DNA from: Streptomyces sp. ISL-43
GTDB lineage: Bacteria; Actinomycetota; Actinomycetes; Streptomycetales; Streptomycetaceae
Assembly (NCBI RefSeq): GCF_018614195.1
Contig: NZ_JAGGOT010000008.1
Coordinates: forward strand, 182,792 to 246,791
DNA: 64,000 nt
Reading direction: 5' to 3'
The position numbers and the translations under genes are program-made. The notes beneath the pieces were generated by a model that was given only the letters and a program-made list of their open reading frames with translations, was not told the origin of the DNA and ran no database searches. The first letter of the stretch is position 1. Each line of letters begins with the position of its first letter. Below are positions 1 through 9,047 of this stretch, piece by piece.

Positions 1-1722
1 GGCGAGGAGCAGCCCCTGGGCCCGCTGGCCCAGGGCACCGAGCACGTCGGCGAGGAACACGGCCGCGCGGGCCCGGCCGGGTCCGTCGCCGAGACTCTCG
101 TACCCGGCGCGGGCGGTGTCCAGGAGGGCGCGCGCGGCCTGCGGGTCGCCCTGCTCGTGGAGGACGCGGGCGAGCGTGAGGCGGGTGTCGGCCACGCCGC
201 GGCGGTCCTCGCCCGCGGTGTACGCGGTCAGGGCCTTCTCGGCGCAGTCGCGGGCGGCCTCCAGGGATCCGCAGGCCAGGTGGGCGGCGCCGAGGGCGGC
301 GAGGGCAGCCGGCTCCGCGACGCCCCCGCCGTGGGACCGGGCGGCGGTCAGGCGGGCCACGGCGGCCCGTCCCTCGCCCCGGTGCACCCAGTAGGGCACG
401 GCGGCCGTGGCCAGGCGGGCGGCGCTGCGACCGTCCCCGGTCCGTACGAGGGTGTCCAGGGCGGTGAGGACGTCCTCGTGCCCGTGGCCCAGGCGGTCCA
501 GCGCGGTGCGCTGCCCGGGTCCCTCGAGTTCTCCGAGCAGCTCGTGGGCCTGCTCGGTGAAGTACGCGGTGTGCGCGGCCTCCACGTCCGTCCAGGACCG
601 CCGGCGCTCCAGCAGGGTCCGCGCGAACTGCCGGTGCAGGGACGGCATCCGGAAGCGCATCTCCCCGTCGGGCTGCTCCTCGCACAGCAGCAGGCTGTGG
701 TCGACGAGCTCGGCGAGCGCCGTGTGGACGTCGGGCAGCGGGAGGGCGAGGACTCCGCGGACGCCCGCGGCGTCGAAGGTGTCGGTGAACACGGCGAGCC
801 CGGCCAGCAGGTCGCGGCGGTGCGGGGGCAGGGCCGACCAGCTGTGCGCGAGGGCGTCCGTCATGGACAGGTGGCGGGAGGTGGTGTCGGCACCGGTGCC
901 GTACAGGGCCTCCGAGGAGCGGCCGAGTTCCTCCAGGAGGGCGGCCGGCGAGATCACCTTGAGCCGGGAGGCGGCCAGTTCGACGGCGAGCGGCAGCCCG
1001 TCCAGGCGTACGCACAGTTCGGCGACGACGGCGCTGTTCTCGGCGGTCAGCCGGAAGCCGGGGCGGCTGGCGCGCAGGCAGGACAGCAGCAGCCGGACGG
1101 CGGGGACCCGGGCGAGCCGGTCGGGGTTGGCGGTGTCGGCGGGCTCGGGCAGGCGCAGCGGGGCGAGGGGGACGGGGCGTTCCCCGTAGACGCCGAGCGG
1201 CCGGGGGGCGGCCGAGAGGATGCTCAGCCGGGCGCAGGCCTCGGCGAGTGCGGCGACCTGGCCTGCCAGGTCGTGCGGCGGGCGCGGGCCGAAGTCCAGG
1301 ACGACCAGGGCCCGGTCCGTCTCGTCGGCGGCGCCGCTCATGGTGTCGCGCAGGCGGCGCAAGGCGGCGGTGGCCTCGGCGGGGGTGAGGGTGTCGAGGT
1401 CGAGGTAGTGGCCGGGGATGCCGGCCTGGGTGACGGCGTCGAAGACGGCGGCGGCCAGGCGGCTCTTGCCGACGCCGACGGACCCGGTGAGGCTGAGCAT
1501 CCGGGTGTGCCCGGCGAGGACCGCGGCGGTCAGTTCGGCGAGTGCGGTGTCCCGGCCGACCAGGGGGGCGAGGCTGCGCAGCCCGCGGGGCGCGGCCGGG
1601 CCGTCCCAGGCCGCGTCCTCGCGCCCGCCGACGCCACCGCCGTTGTTGCCGTTGCCGTTGCCGCCGCCGCTTCCCTCGCGGTGGCCATGACTGCCGTACG
1701 TCGTGCCTTCCTGCGTGAGCAC
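1..1722 (-). CDS. STAND-type ATPase / AfsR-like regulator, C-terminus cut by window edge
   Basis: A cytosolic ATPase-type transcriptional regulator is read on the minus strand from GTG at 1722, preceded by a GGAGGGGG ribosome site. It runs off the left edge, with 574 codons visible. Residues about 16-34 are a Gly/Asn/His-rich linker. A Walker A motif GSVGVGKS follows at about 80-87 and a Walker-B-like LVVLDF later. The C-terminal half is helical and TPR-like, with many Ala/Leu/Arg repeats. This order resembles the ATPase and TPR parts of AfsR/SARP or LAL proteins. No OmpR-type DNA-binding domain precedes the ATPase here, so any DNA-binding domain would have to lie outside the window. It faces the cluster edge and is probably a cluster regulator. 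Confidence 0.75.
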   Translation of the reverse strand, partial: MLTQEGTTYGSHGHREGSGGGNGNGNNGGGVGGREDAAWDGPAAPRGLRSLAPLVGRDTALAELTAAVLAGHTRMLSLTGSVGVGKSRLAAAVFDAVTQAGIPGHYLDLDTLTPAEATAALRRLRDTMSGAADETDRALVVLDFGPRPPHDLAGQVAALAEACARLSILSAAPRPLGVYGERPVPLAPLRLPEPADTANPDRLARVPAVRLLLSCLRASRPGFRLTAENSAVVAELCVRLDGLPLAVELAASRLKVISPAALLEELGRSSEALYGTGADTTSRHLSMTDALAHSWSALPPHRRDLLAGLAVFTDTFDAAGVRGVLALPLPDVHTALAELVDHSLLLCEEQPDGEMRFRMPSLHRQFARTLLERRRSWTDVEAAHTAYFTEQAHELLGELEGPGQRTALDRLGHGHEDVLTALDTLVRTGDGRSAARLATAAVPYWVHRGEGRAAVARLTAARSHGGGVAEPAALAALGAAHLACGSLEAARDCAEKALTAYTAGEDRRGVADTRLTLARVLHEQGDPQAARALLDTARAGYESLGDGPGRARAAVFLADVLGALGQRAQGLLLA

Positions 1723-1857
1723 CTTCGGTCCCCCTCCGTCCGCATGCCGATGACATGTCCGGACGGCGAGCATCTCAACAGGCCCACTAAGGACGCCTAA
1801 AGCGTCGCCGGCCCGGGTGAGGGGCCGGTGGAAGGACCGACGGACAGGACCGGCGGG

Positions 1858-1906
1858 CAGGACCGGCAGGCAGGACCGGCAGGCAGGACCGGCAGGCAGG
1901 ACCGGG
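1858..1906. repeat. 13-bp tandem repeat, about 3.8 copies
   Basis: The unit caggaccggcagg occurs in three exact tandem copies (1858-1870, 1871-1883, 1884-1896) plus a 10-bp partial fourth. It lies in the 229-bp gap between the stop of the FAD oxidoreductase and the start of the partial ATPase gene. No gene is visible in the gap. The repeat could be neutral slippage or part of the ATPase gene's upstream region. Confidence 0.8.
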
Positions 1907-1951
1907 CCGGACGGGACGGTCAGGTTCCGTACGCGGCCGGCCCGGTCCCGG

Positions 1952-3328
1952 TCAGGAGCGCGACAGGAGCCGTTCGGCGGCGAGTTCGCCCGCCTGTACG
2001 GCCGCCTCGCTGGAGGGGCGCTGGTACAGCCAGTCCCCGGCGTATTCGACGGCGCGGACCGGGCGGGCGAGGAACTCGCGCTGCAGCCGCACCGCTTGGG
2101 CGGTGGCCTCGGGGGCCGCGTACGGGAAACGGTGCACGAAGGCTTGGCGCAGGTGCGCGTTCAGCCCCGGCGCGTACTTCTCGGCGCGACCGAGCAGGGA
2201 GGCCAGTACCTCCTCGTCCGGCAGGCCGATCAGCTCGCGGGTGGCGGCGGGGCTGGTCAGGATGGAGACCAGTCCGGCGCCCGACGGGGCCCGGTTGGCG
2301 GCCTTGGCGTGCTCGAAGGTGAGCCCGCTGATGCGGCCGTCCTCGACCTCGGGGACCAGCAGGGCGTACACGGACGGGGAGCCGCGGCGCTGGGGCGGGG
2401 TGAGCGGGCGGTCGACCAGGCAGGTGACGCGGATCATCGGGGTGTACGTGGACGCCTCCAGGTAGGGCAGTTCCGCGGCGGGCGCGCCCGGGTGGATCCG
2501 GCGGGCGAGCGGGGCCGGTACGGCGAGCACGGCCTCGCGGGCGTTCAGGACGGAGCCGTCGGCGCACACCAGGCGGACCCCGGCGACGGTCTCCTTGACC
2601 TCCTCGACCGGGTGCCCGGTACGGACGTCCAGCTTCTCGGCGACCCTCCGGGCCAGGGCGTCCATGCCGCCCCGGTAGGTGCGCCAGCCGAGCAGGCCCC
2701 AGGTGGAGACCATGGTCGAGACGAGCGGAGCGGCCGTGGAGCGGGTCGCGTCCCAGCCCCAGCCGGTGGCGACCGCGGGCTGCAGGACGTAGTCGTAGAC
2801 CTCGCGGTGACGGCCCTCGGCGAGCTGCTGGACGGTCTTGGTACCCAGCGGGCTGCCGCCGGGGTCGCGGGTGTCGAACTCCTTGGCCTGGCGGACCAGG
2901 GAGCCGGCGAGTCCGGCCAGGCCGGAGCGCCCCCCGAGGGAGAGGCCGCCGCCGGTGAGCGCGCCCACCCAGTGGCCGGTGCCGGCGTGGGCGCGGCCGC
3001 CCCGCCACACCCCGGCGAGGCTGCGCACCTTCAGTACGCCGCCGTCGCGGTCCAGGCCGGTCTCCTTGATCAGCCGCCAGGTCGCGTCGTAGCCGTGGAC
3101 GGCGAGGGTCTCGGTGCCCTCCTCCACGATCCAGTCCTCCACCCGGCGGGCCTTCATCCGGCCGCCGACCGCGTCGGCGGCCTCCAGGACGACGGGATTG
3201 CGGCCGGCCGCTCGCAGCCGGTGGGCGGCGGTCAGTCCCGCGATGCCCCCTCCGACGACGGCGACGTCGATGTCCGTGCTGCCGCGGGTGCTGCCGCCGG
3301 CGGCCGCGGTCGGGTGTTGTCGCGCCAT
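1952..3328 (-). CDS. FAD-dependent amine-oxidase/protoporphyrinogen-oxidase-like oxidoreductase
   Basis: This 458-residue flavoenzyme has an N-terminal Rossmann dinucleotide-binding motif, VVGGGIAGLTAAHRL, at about residues 29-43. The typical GG-R motif (ADAVGGRMK) follows some 20 residues later. The C-terminal FAD-binding stretch VEYAGDWLYQ sits near the end, as in amine oxidases, HemY and phytoene desaturases. ATG at 3328 is chosen because GAGGAG precedes it by about nine bases. A strong hairpin separates it from the AMP ligase gene upstream, so it may have its own promoter. It could oxidise or desaturate the prenylated intermediate; the substrate is unknown. A second enzyme of the same superfamily is encoded at 6164-7510. 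Confidence 0.85.
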   Translation of the reverse strand: MARQHPTAAAGGSTRGSTDIDVAVVGGGIAGLTAAHRLRAAGRNPVVLEAADAVGGRMKARRVEDWIVEEGTETLAVHGYDATWRLIKETGLDRDGGVLKVRSLAGVWRGGRAHAGTGHWVGALTGGGLSLGGRSGLAGLAGSLVRQAKEFDTRDPGGSPLGTKTVQQLAEGRHREVYDYVLQPAVATGWGWDATRSTAAPLVSTMVSTWGLLGWRTYRGGMDALARRVAEKLDVRTGHPVEEVKETVAGVRLVCADGSVLNAREAVLAVPAPLARRIHPGAPAAELPYLEASTYTPMIRVTCLVDRPLTPPQRRGSPSVYALLVPEVEDGRISGLTFEHAKAANRAPSGAGLVSILTSPAATRELIGLPDEEVLASLLGRAEKYAPGLNAHLRQAFVHRFPYAAPEATAQAVRLQREFLARPVRAVEYAGDWLYQRPSSEAAVQAGELAAERLLSRS

Positions 3329-3398
3329 GTGTGCTCACTCCTCGGGAGTTGGGAAGGAACGGGTCCGCGGGTCTGCCGTCGGGAGTCGTACGCGGTCA

Positions 3399-3439
3399 GG
3401 GGTGTCCCGCCGTCATCACGGATGACGGCGGGACACCCC
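3399..3439 (-). terminator. 19-bp perfect hairpin after the AMP ligase gene
   Basis: Arms 3399-3417 and 3421-3439 are exact reverse complements with a 3-nt loop (acg). The hairpin lies directly after the AMP ligase stop on the minus strand and before the next FAD gene. No T tract is obvious, as is common in Streptomyces terminators. It could alternatively stabilise the 3' end of the upstream transcript. Confidence 0.75.
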
Positions 3440-3445
3440 CGGGGC

Positions 3446-5053
3446 TCAGGTCCAGCGGCCGGTGCCGAACGTGGCGTCCTCGCCGAGGAGCCGTTCGCGC
3501 AGTTCGAGGCGACGCACCTTGCCGGTGCTGGTGCGCGGGATGTCGTTCCAGTCCAGCTGGAGCGGCTCGGCCAGTGCCGGGAGGTCGGACGTCGCCTGCT
3601 TCCAGGCGATGTCGTCCCAGGCGCCGTCACGGGTGCACACCACGGGCAGCGGGAGCTGGCCGGGGACACCGATGATCACGGCTTCAAGCAGCTGGGGCAG
3701 CCGGTCGGCGAGGACGTCCTCCAGCTCGATGCAGCTCATGCCGGGGATCACGTCGACCTCGCGGTCCAGCAGGCTGAACGCGCCGGTGCGGGAGCTGACG
3801 GCCCAGTCGCCGGTGTTCCACCAGGTGCCCTGGGTCTTGGAGGTCCAGCGGTCGGCCTCGCCCAGGTAGCTGATGCAGCGGCCGTTGGTACGGGCGAGGA
3901 CCACGCCGGGGGTGCCGGCCGGGACCTCCTCCATGGTGACCGGGTCGACCACCTTCATGTCGGTGAAGCCGGGGATCGGGCGGCCGACCACCCGGGTGGT
4001 GGGGTGCCGGGTGCCCTGCTCGTTGAGGGCGCGGCGGGTCAGCAGGCGGAAGGTCATGGGCCCGGTCTCGGACTGGCCCCAGCCCTGCAGCCAGGAGGGG
4101 AACGGCCGCTTGCTGGCGTGCAGGAACCGGCGCACCGTCGGCGGGTGCATCGCGTCGAAGGTGCTCACGAACAAGCGGACGTCGGAGAAGACGTTGTCCG
4201 GACGCTCCAGGAGTTCCTCCCAGCCGATGTACGTGGCCGGCAGCGCCTCCAGGTAGGTGGGGCGGTGGCGGCGGAACATCCGCTCGGCGGTGGCCGGTTC
4301 GGCGTCGGCGAGGATCAGTGCGCGCTTGGGCTCCAGGCGCAGCATGCCGGTGGACCAGGTGATCATCCGCATGTGGTTGAAGGCGACGGCGGTGGCCACC
4401 GTGTCGCGGCGCTTCATGCCGACGATCGGCCACGGGATGGATTCCGTACGGCCCAGGTGTCCCATGATCGTGTCGGCGGTGTGCACGACGAGCTTGGGCA
4501 CTCCCGTGGTGCCGGAGGTGTGGGTGGCCACCATCGGCTCGTACGGGGCGGTCTGGACGGCCGGCGGGATCCGGCCGCCGCGCAGGTCCTCCATGGTGAG
4601 CGCGCCGGGGAAGGGCCGGTCGATGGAGACGACGGCTTCGGCCAGCGCGATCAGGTCGGCGCCCGACTCCGAGGCGGTGCGCAGGATCTCCTCGCTGGTG
4701 ACGAGCACCCGGGCGTCCGCGCGCTTGAGCACGGTCTGCAGGGTGTCGGCGGGCAGGCCGCCCGCCACCAGCACCGGCAGGGCGCCGATCCGGGCCGCCG
4801 CGCAGGCGAGGACCAGGTAGTCCCAGTGGCTCGACTTGGCGATGGCGACCCGGTCACCGGCCCGCGCACCGGCCGCGTGGATCCACGCGGACGCCTCTTC
4901 GACGAGTCCGGCGAGGTCCCCGACGCCGAGGTCGGTGCCCAGGCCCGGCGCGAAGTCGAACGGCCGGCTGAGGTGGATCCTCGTCCGGTGTCCCCGCGCC
5001 GCGTAGTGCGCGAAGAGTGATCCCAGGCCGGTCGGCCCGCCCTTGCCGCTCAT
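3446..5053 (-). CDS. AMP-forming acyl/aryl-CoA ligase-type (ANL) enzyme, candidate diazotase
   Basis: This 535-residue ANL-superfamily enzyme adenylates a carboxylate or another nucleophile. All core motifs are intact: the phosphate loop HTSGTTGVPK (about 150-160), WGQSETG, WWNTGDWA and the A10 motif PRTSTGKVRR with its catalytic Lys near the C-terminus. The start is ATG at 5053 with AGGGGAAAG upstream. The gene is 69 bp downstream of ubiA in a minus-strand run. Its tail ending TFGTGRWT is nearly repeated in a stand-alone minigene at 20573-20824. Some ANL ligase homologues beside CreE/CreD pairs (CreM type) use ATP and nitrite to diazotise amines. That role is possible here, but ordinary acyl activation fits the motifs equally well. 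Confidence 0.85.
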   Translation of the reverse strand: MSGKGGPTGLGSLFAHYAARGHRTRIHLSRPFDFAPGLGTDLGVGDLAGLVEEASAWIHAAGARAGDRVAIAKSSHWDYLVLACAAARIGALPVLVAGGLPADTLQTVLKRADARVLVTSEEILRTASESGADLIALAEAVVSIDRPFPGALTMEDLRGGRIPPAVQTAPYEPMVATHTSGTTGVPKLVVHTADTIMGHLGRTESIPWPIVGMKRRDTVATAVAFNHMRMITWSTGMLRLEPKRALILADAEPATAERMFRRHRPTYLEALPATYIGWEELLERPDNVFSDVRLFVSTFDAMHPPTVRRFLHASKRPFPSWLQGWGQSETGPMTFRLLTRRALNEQGTRHPTTRVVGRPIPGFTDMKVVDPVTMEEVPAGTPGVVLARTNGRCISYLGEADRWTSKTQGTWWNTGDWAVSSRTGAFSLLDREVDVIPGMSCIELEDVLADRLPQLLEAVIIGVPGQLPLPVVCTRDGAWDDIAWKQATSDLPALAEPLQLDWNDIPRTSTGKVRRLELRERLLGEDATFGTGRWT

Positions 5054-5122
5054 GTCTCTTTCCCCTGTCGTCCGTCCGCTCGTGCGCGGTACGTGGCTGT
5101 GTACGGCGTCTGAAGCCGTGTG

Positions 5123-6127
5123 TCAGAGCGTGAAGTGGATGAAGTTGACCAGCACCAGGCCGGCGACTCCGGTGCGGAACGCCATCACGCCGCGCATCCG
5201 GGCCAGTAGCGCGTCCTTGCCGCGCAGGAAGTCGGAGTACTGCCGCACCCGCAGGACGGCCAGCGGCAGCATGGCCGCCACGGACCACCAGGGGGCCCAG
5301 CCGAGCAGTGCCGCGCCGCCGCAGACCAGCAGCAGGTCGGCGCCACTGAGGGCGCCGATGAACCGCCGGTTGCCGCGCTCGGACGTGCGGACCGCGACGG
5401 TGCTGCGGCCGACGGCCCTGTCCCCTTCGATGTCCTTGGTGTTGGAGTACGCGGAGACGAGCATCTGCCAGAGCCCGAAGAGGCCGGCCTCGACGAGGAC
5501 CAGGGTGGGCAGGTGGCCGGCGGTGAAACCGTACTGGGCGATGACCAGGGCCATCGGGCAGCCGGCGATGAGGATCTCGCCCAGTCCGCGGTAGCTGAAC
5601 TTCAGTCCCCACGAGTACTGGCAGCTGGTCACCAGGACCGCGGCGGTGACGGCCAGCGCCCAGGCCGGGCGGTGCTCGGCCGTCACGGCGGCGGCCGCCC
5701 AGAACGCCGCGCCCCACAAGAGGGCGAGGTAGCCGAACCAGTACGCCTGCCGGACCGTCAGCGCCCCGGTGAGCAGGGGCTTGCGCTCCAGCGGGCGCAG
5801 TGGAGCCCCGTCACCGCCCAGGTAGTTGGCACGGTCACTGCCGTCCTGGTAGCCGTTGATGTCGTCGAAGACCATCACCGCGGAGACCACGCCGACCTGG
5901 CCCAGGATGAACAGGCCGAGCGTCAGCCAGGTGTCCCCGGCCAGCCGGGCTTCCGGCGCGAGCGCGCTGACCACGACCAGTGCGCTCAGGTAGTAGTCGA
6001 GGACGAACTCGAACTTCGCCAGCCGGGCCAGGGCACGCAGCCGCCCTCCCCCCGTCCCCGGTGCTGCCGGGGACGGGGGGGCGTGCGGGCCGCCGCGGTC
6101 GGTCGTGGCGGCGTGGGTTCCTTGCAT
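5123..6127 (-). CDS. UbiA-family membrane prenyltransferase
   Basis: This 334-residue integral membrane protein has about eight hydrophobic segments. Both UbiA Asp-rich motifs are visible: DDINGYQDGSD near residues 83-93, and SNTKDIEGDR, each of which binds Mg-diphosphate. The family transfers polyprenyl groups to aromatic or other acceptors. The first 30 residues are a Pro/Gly-rich cytosolic tail. ATG at 6127 has a modest GGGAG about 11 bases upstream. The gene sits 36 bp after the FAD enzyme at 6164-7510 and 69 bp before the AMP ligase. With the IspE homologue further on, it argues for an isoprenoid part in the product. Rv3806c-type phosphoribosyl transfer to a polyprenyl phosphate is an alternative role for this fold. 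Confidence 0.87.
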   Translation of the reverse strand: MQGTHAATTDRGGPHAPPSPAAPGTGGGRLRALARLAKFEFVLDYYLSALVVVSALAPEARLAGDTWLTLGLFILGQVGVVSAVMVFDDINGYQDGSDRANYLGGDGAPLRPLERKPLLTGALTVRQAYWFGYLALLWGAAFWAAAAVTAEHRPAWALAVTAAVLVTSCQYSWGLKFSYRGLGEILIAGCPMALVIAQYGFTAGHLPTLVLVEAGLFGLWQMLVSAYSNTKDIEGDRAVGRSTVAVRTSERGNRRFIGALSGADLLLVCGGAALLGWAPWWSVAAMLPLAVLRVRQYSDFLRGKDALLARMRGVMAFRTGVAGLVLVNFIHFTL

Positions 6128-6163
6128 GTGACTCGTGACTCCCGTCGAGGTCGTGGAGGTGTC

Positions 6164-7510
6164 TCAGTCGGAAGCGGTCAGCACGCCCGCGGCCCGGATG
6201 CCGGAGAGCATCGCGGCCTCCGAGATCGGGGAGGTGAAGTAGTCGCCCGCGAAGACGACCGGCGGGCGCTGCAGGCGGATGACCCGGGCGGACTTGCGGT
6301 AGCGGCCCGGCGCGGGGACGGGCATCGCCCAGGGGCGCACCGCGATCTCGAAGGGCTCGGCGTCGGCCGGGAAGTCCGGCCACAGCTGGGTGACCAGGCG
6401 GCTGGTCTCGGCGAACTGCTCCTCGGTGGAAACCTCCAGGAGGCGGCGGGTGGCGGCGCGGCCGGGGTAGACGAAGGCGAGGTGCTTGTCGACCGGGCGG
6501 CCGTTCTCGTCGCGCACCGTCCGCGGGAAGGTGATGATCGTCTTGACCGCGGGGTCCTCGGCGCCGGCCGCCACGATGTGCGCCTCGGAGGGCATGCTGC
6601 TGGCGTCGACGAGGTACGAGACCGAGAGCGCGGGCTCGTACTCCTGGGTCTCCAGGAAGTCGCGGGTGTCCTGGCCGACGACGCTGCCCGGCAGGGACGC
6701 GGCGAGCTTGGCGGCGGTCGGGGCCTGGGTGGCGACGACGACGTCGTCGAAGATCTCGGTGGAGAGGGTGCCGTCCGCGGCGCGCGAGGTGATGCGGACC
6801 TTGCCGGCCGCGTCGATCTCGAGGTCGGTGACCTCGGTCTCCAGGCGGATGTCCGCGCCCTTCGCGTTGTTCTCGGCGATGATCTCCATGCCGTTGCGGA
6901 AGACGTAGAACTTGGCGCCGGCGACCTGGGCCTGCATGGCGCGGACGTGAGCGGCGGAGATGTCCTCGCAGCGCCACAGCCAGAAGGACTCGATCTCGGG
7001 GCGCAGCAGGTTGTCGAAACCACGCTGGCTCATGGTCTTGAGGGCGTACTCGGCGGCGGTGGTGCCGTCGTCGAACGGGGCCAGCTTGACCGGGTCGAAG
7101 ATGTCCAGCTGCTTGCGCTTGAACGTCTCCTTGATGGTGGAGTACAGGAAGCCCAGGCGGTCGCGCAGCGAGACGTGCTCGAAGGTGAGCAGAGAGCGGA
7201 AGGAGTCGGAGAGCAGCTCCGCGGGGCGGCCCTTGTCGACGACGATCACGTTGTTCGACATCTCGACGAGCTGGTCCTCGAGACCGTACTCGCGGATGCG
7301 CTCGAACATGATCTTGTAGAAGCTGGTGAACCAGAGGTTCACGCCGACGTCGGGCTCGATCTCCGGGCGGTGCCAGGAGCGCGCACGGCCACCGAGGCCG
7401 GCGCCCGCCTCGAAGATGACGACCTCCCGGCCGTTCTTGATCAGTTCTTTGGCGGCGGCACAACCCGCCATGCCGCCACCCACGACAGCAGTCCGGCGTC
7501 CACGGGACAT
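6164..7510 (-). CDS. FAD-dependent oxidoreductase, phytoene-desaturase/amine-oxidase superfamily
   Basis: This 448-residue flavoprotein has an N-terminal FAD motif, VVGGGMAGCAAAKEL, immediately after the start and a GLGGRARSW motif some 20 residues on. A C-terminal VFAGDYFTSP stretch matches the family's second FAD contact. ATG at 7510 is chosen over an upstream in-frame start because GGAGGT lies eight bases before it. It is the first gene of the minus-strand run FAD enzyme, UbiA, AMP ligase. A 277-bp divergent region separates it from the first DegT pair. A desaturase or oxidase role on a prenylated or amino intermediate is likely; the substrate is unknown. Confidence 0.85.
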   Translation of the reverse strand: MSRGRRTAVVGGGMAGCAAAKELIKNGREVVIFEAGAGLGGRARSWHRPEIEPDVGVNLWFTSFYKIMFERIREYGLEDQLVEMSNNVIVVDKGRPAELLSDSFRSLLTFEHVSLRDRLGFLYSTIKETFKRKQLDIFDPVKLAPFDDGTTAAEYALKTMSQRGFDNLLRPEIESFWLWRCEDISAAHVRAMQAQVAGAKFYVFRNGMEIIAENNAKGADIRLETEVTDLEIDAAGKVRITSRAADGTLSTEIFDDVVVATQAPTAAKLAASLPGSVVGQDTRDFLETQEYEPALSVSYLVDASSMPSEAHIVAAGAEDPAVKTIITFPRTVRDENGRPVDKHLAFVYPGRAATRRLLEVSTEEQFAETSRLVTQLWPDFPADAEPFEIAVRPWAMPVPAPGRYRKSARVIRLQRPPVVFAGDYFTSPISEAAMLSGIRAAGVLTASD

Positions 7511-7787
7511 GAGAAGGCACCTCCGGTGCGTGTACTTCACTGGTGATTCGGGAGACCGGCTCGGCGCGGAACCGGATTCCACGAACGGCCGACGGAGACA
7601 CGTTCCGCCACGGCAGGGCCTTTTTTGAATGGCAGACGCATGGCAGGAACCCGCTATCCACGGCTTCTTGCCATCGCCCTTGCCTCCCCGGTGGCAGGCC
7701 CTTGCACCCTGATTGCCCTACAGCCGCACCTTGTTGTCGATCTAGCGTCGAGTTGCGACGACGTCGGATGCCAGCGAACGGAGAGAC
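7511..7787. promoter_or_regulatory. divergent promoter region with a SARP-like 11-bp spaced direct repeat
   Basis: This gap separates the minus-strand FAD/UbiA/ligase operon from the plus-strand DegT pair. GTCGA occurs at 7736-7740 and again at 7747-7751, exactly 11 bp apart, 37-52 bp before the DegT start. SARP regulators bind short direct repeats at 11- or 22-bp period, and a SARP gene is present in the cluster. No clear -10/-35 pair was seen, so the site is only a candidate. Confidence 0.35.
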
Positions 7788-9047
7788 ATGGACAGCGGTA
7801 CGGCAGTGCGCGGCCATGACCGGCCCACACCCCCCTCGGACCCGCCCGTCGCCTACTTCACCCAGGCGGCGTCCTTCGACAGGATGTGGCCGGTGGTGCA
7901 GCGGCACATGCGGGACGTACTCGACCGCGGTGTCTACTCCGACAGCGCCAAGAGCCGAGAGCTGGAGGGCCGGATCCGCGAACTGACCGGTGCGCGGTAC
8001 GCCTTGGCGGTCGGCAACCCCACCGACGGGCTGGTGCTGCTGCTCAAGGCGGCCGGCATCGGCCCCGGACACGAGGTGGTCGTCCCCGCCCTCGCGCCCG
8101 TCCACGCGGCGAGCGCCGTCGCCCAGACCGGGGCGCGCGTGGTGTTCGCGGACATCGACCCGGACACGTACGGGCTGGACCCGGCCTCCCTGCGGGCCGC
8201 GATCACCCCGCGCACCCGGGCGATCGTCCCGGCCCGGCAGTTCAGCGGGCCGCTGCCGGGCGGGGCGGGCGACGCGGAGGTGTTCGGCATCGCGGAGGCC
8301 TACGGGCTGCGGGTGTTCGAGGACGCCGGGGACGCGTGGGGTGCCGCGCGCCCCGGAAGCGGCGCCGGGCCGTCGGGCGAGGACGCGGCGGCGGTGCCCG
8401 CCGGATGGGGCGGGGTGCTCTCCTTCGACCCCGCCGGGGTGCTGGGCGCCCTGGGCGACGCGGCGATGGTGGTCACCGACGACCCGGCGCTCGCCGGGAC
8501 CGTCACCGCGCTGCGCAACCACGGCCGCCGGCCCGGGTCCAAGCCGCTCCCGACCGGCCTCGCGGAGGTCGCGGAGCAGGGCGAACTGCTCGGCACGAAC
8601 GCCAAGATGGACGATCTGCAGGCCGCGGTCGTGCTGGCCCGGCTCACCACGCTGGGGCCTGCGGCGGCTCACCGGGACGAGCTGGCCCGGGCGTACGGCG
8701 AGCGCCTGGCCGGGCTGCCGGGCCTGCTCGGACTGCCGGCCGCCCGCGTCGACGCCTCGCCCGGTGTCCCGGCCCCTTCCCGGTACCTCGTCGAGGCCGA
8801 GGACCGCGATGCCCTGGCCGCCCACCTGGCCGCCCACGGCATCGGCACCGAGACCCCGGTCCGGCGCCCGCTGCACCTGCAGCCCGCCTTCGCCCCCTCC
8901 GCCCGCCGGGCGGGCGATCTCCCCGCCGCCGAGCGGGCCGCCCGGCACCTGCTTGCGCTGCCGCTGCATCCCGATCTGACGCTGGACGAAGTCGGCCGGG
9001 TCTGCGCCGCCGTCCGCTCCTTCTACGCCGGAGACAAGACCCCGTGA
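7788..9047 (+). CDS. DegT/DnrJ/EryC1-family protein, group A, catalytic lysine lost (K to G)
   Basis: This 419-residue fold-type I PLP-aminotransferase homologue has lost its PLP lysine. Where active members read SFFPTKTLG, this one reads SFDPAGVLG, so the Schiff-base Lys is Gly. The PLP loop NGTDA is also altered, to NPTDG. The fold motifs FEDAGDAWGA and GTNAKMDDLQAA are kept, including the Asn that in related enzymes contacts PLP of the partner subunit. It is much closer to the gene at 22123-23334 than to its own neighbour (FTQAASFD versus FTQAATFD near the start). ATG at 7788 has GGAGAG upstream. It overlaps the next DegT gene by GTGA. I infer a non-catalytic subunit of a heterodimer. Decay is less likely, since the frame is intact. 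Confidence 0.88.
   Translation: MDSGTAVRGHDRPTPPSDPPVAYFTQAASFDRMWPVVQRHMRDVLDRGVYSDSAKSRELEGRIRELTGARYALAVGNPTDGLVLLLKAAGIGPGHEVVVPALAPVHAASAVAQTGARVVFADIDPDTYGLDPASLRAAITPRTRAIVPARQFSGPLPGGAGDAEVFGIAEAYGLRVFEDAGDAWGAARPGSGAGPSGEDAAAVPAGWGGVLSFDPAGVLGALGDAAMVVTDDPALAGTVTALRNHGRRPGSKPLPTGLAEVAEQGELLGTNAKMDDLQAAVVLARLTTLGPAAAHRDELARAYGERLAGLPGLLGLPAARVDASPGVPAPSRYLVEAEDRDALAAHLAAHGIGTETPVRRPLHLQPAFAPSARRAGDLPAAERAARHLLALPLHPDLTLDEVGRVCAAVRSFYAGDKTP

Noticed and set aside
1817..5020. Very long plus-strand open frame opposite the FAD enzyme and AMP ligase
   Set aside because: It is Gly/Arg/Ala-rich, has no domain motif, and is the antisense shadow of high-GC genes with clear motifs and ribosome sites.
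5043..5594. Plus-strand open frame antisense to ubiA
   Set aside because: It is antisense to a membrane protein with both UbiA Asp-rich motifs and has no coding signature.
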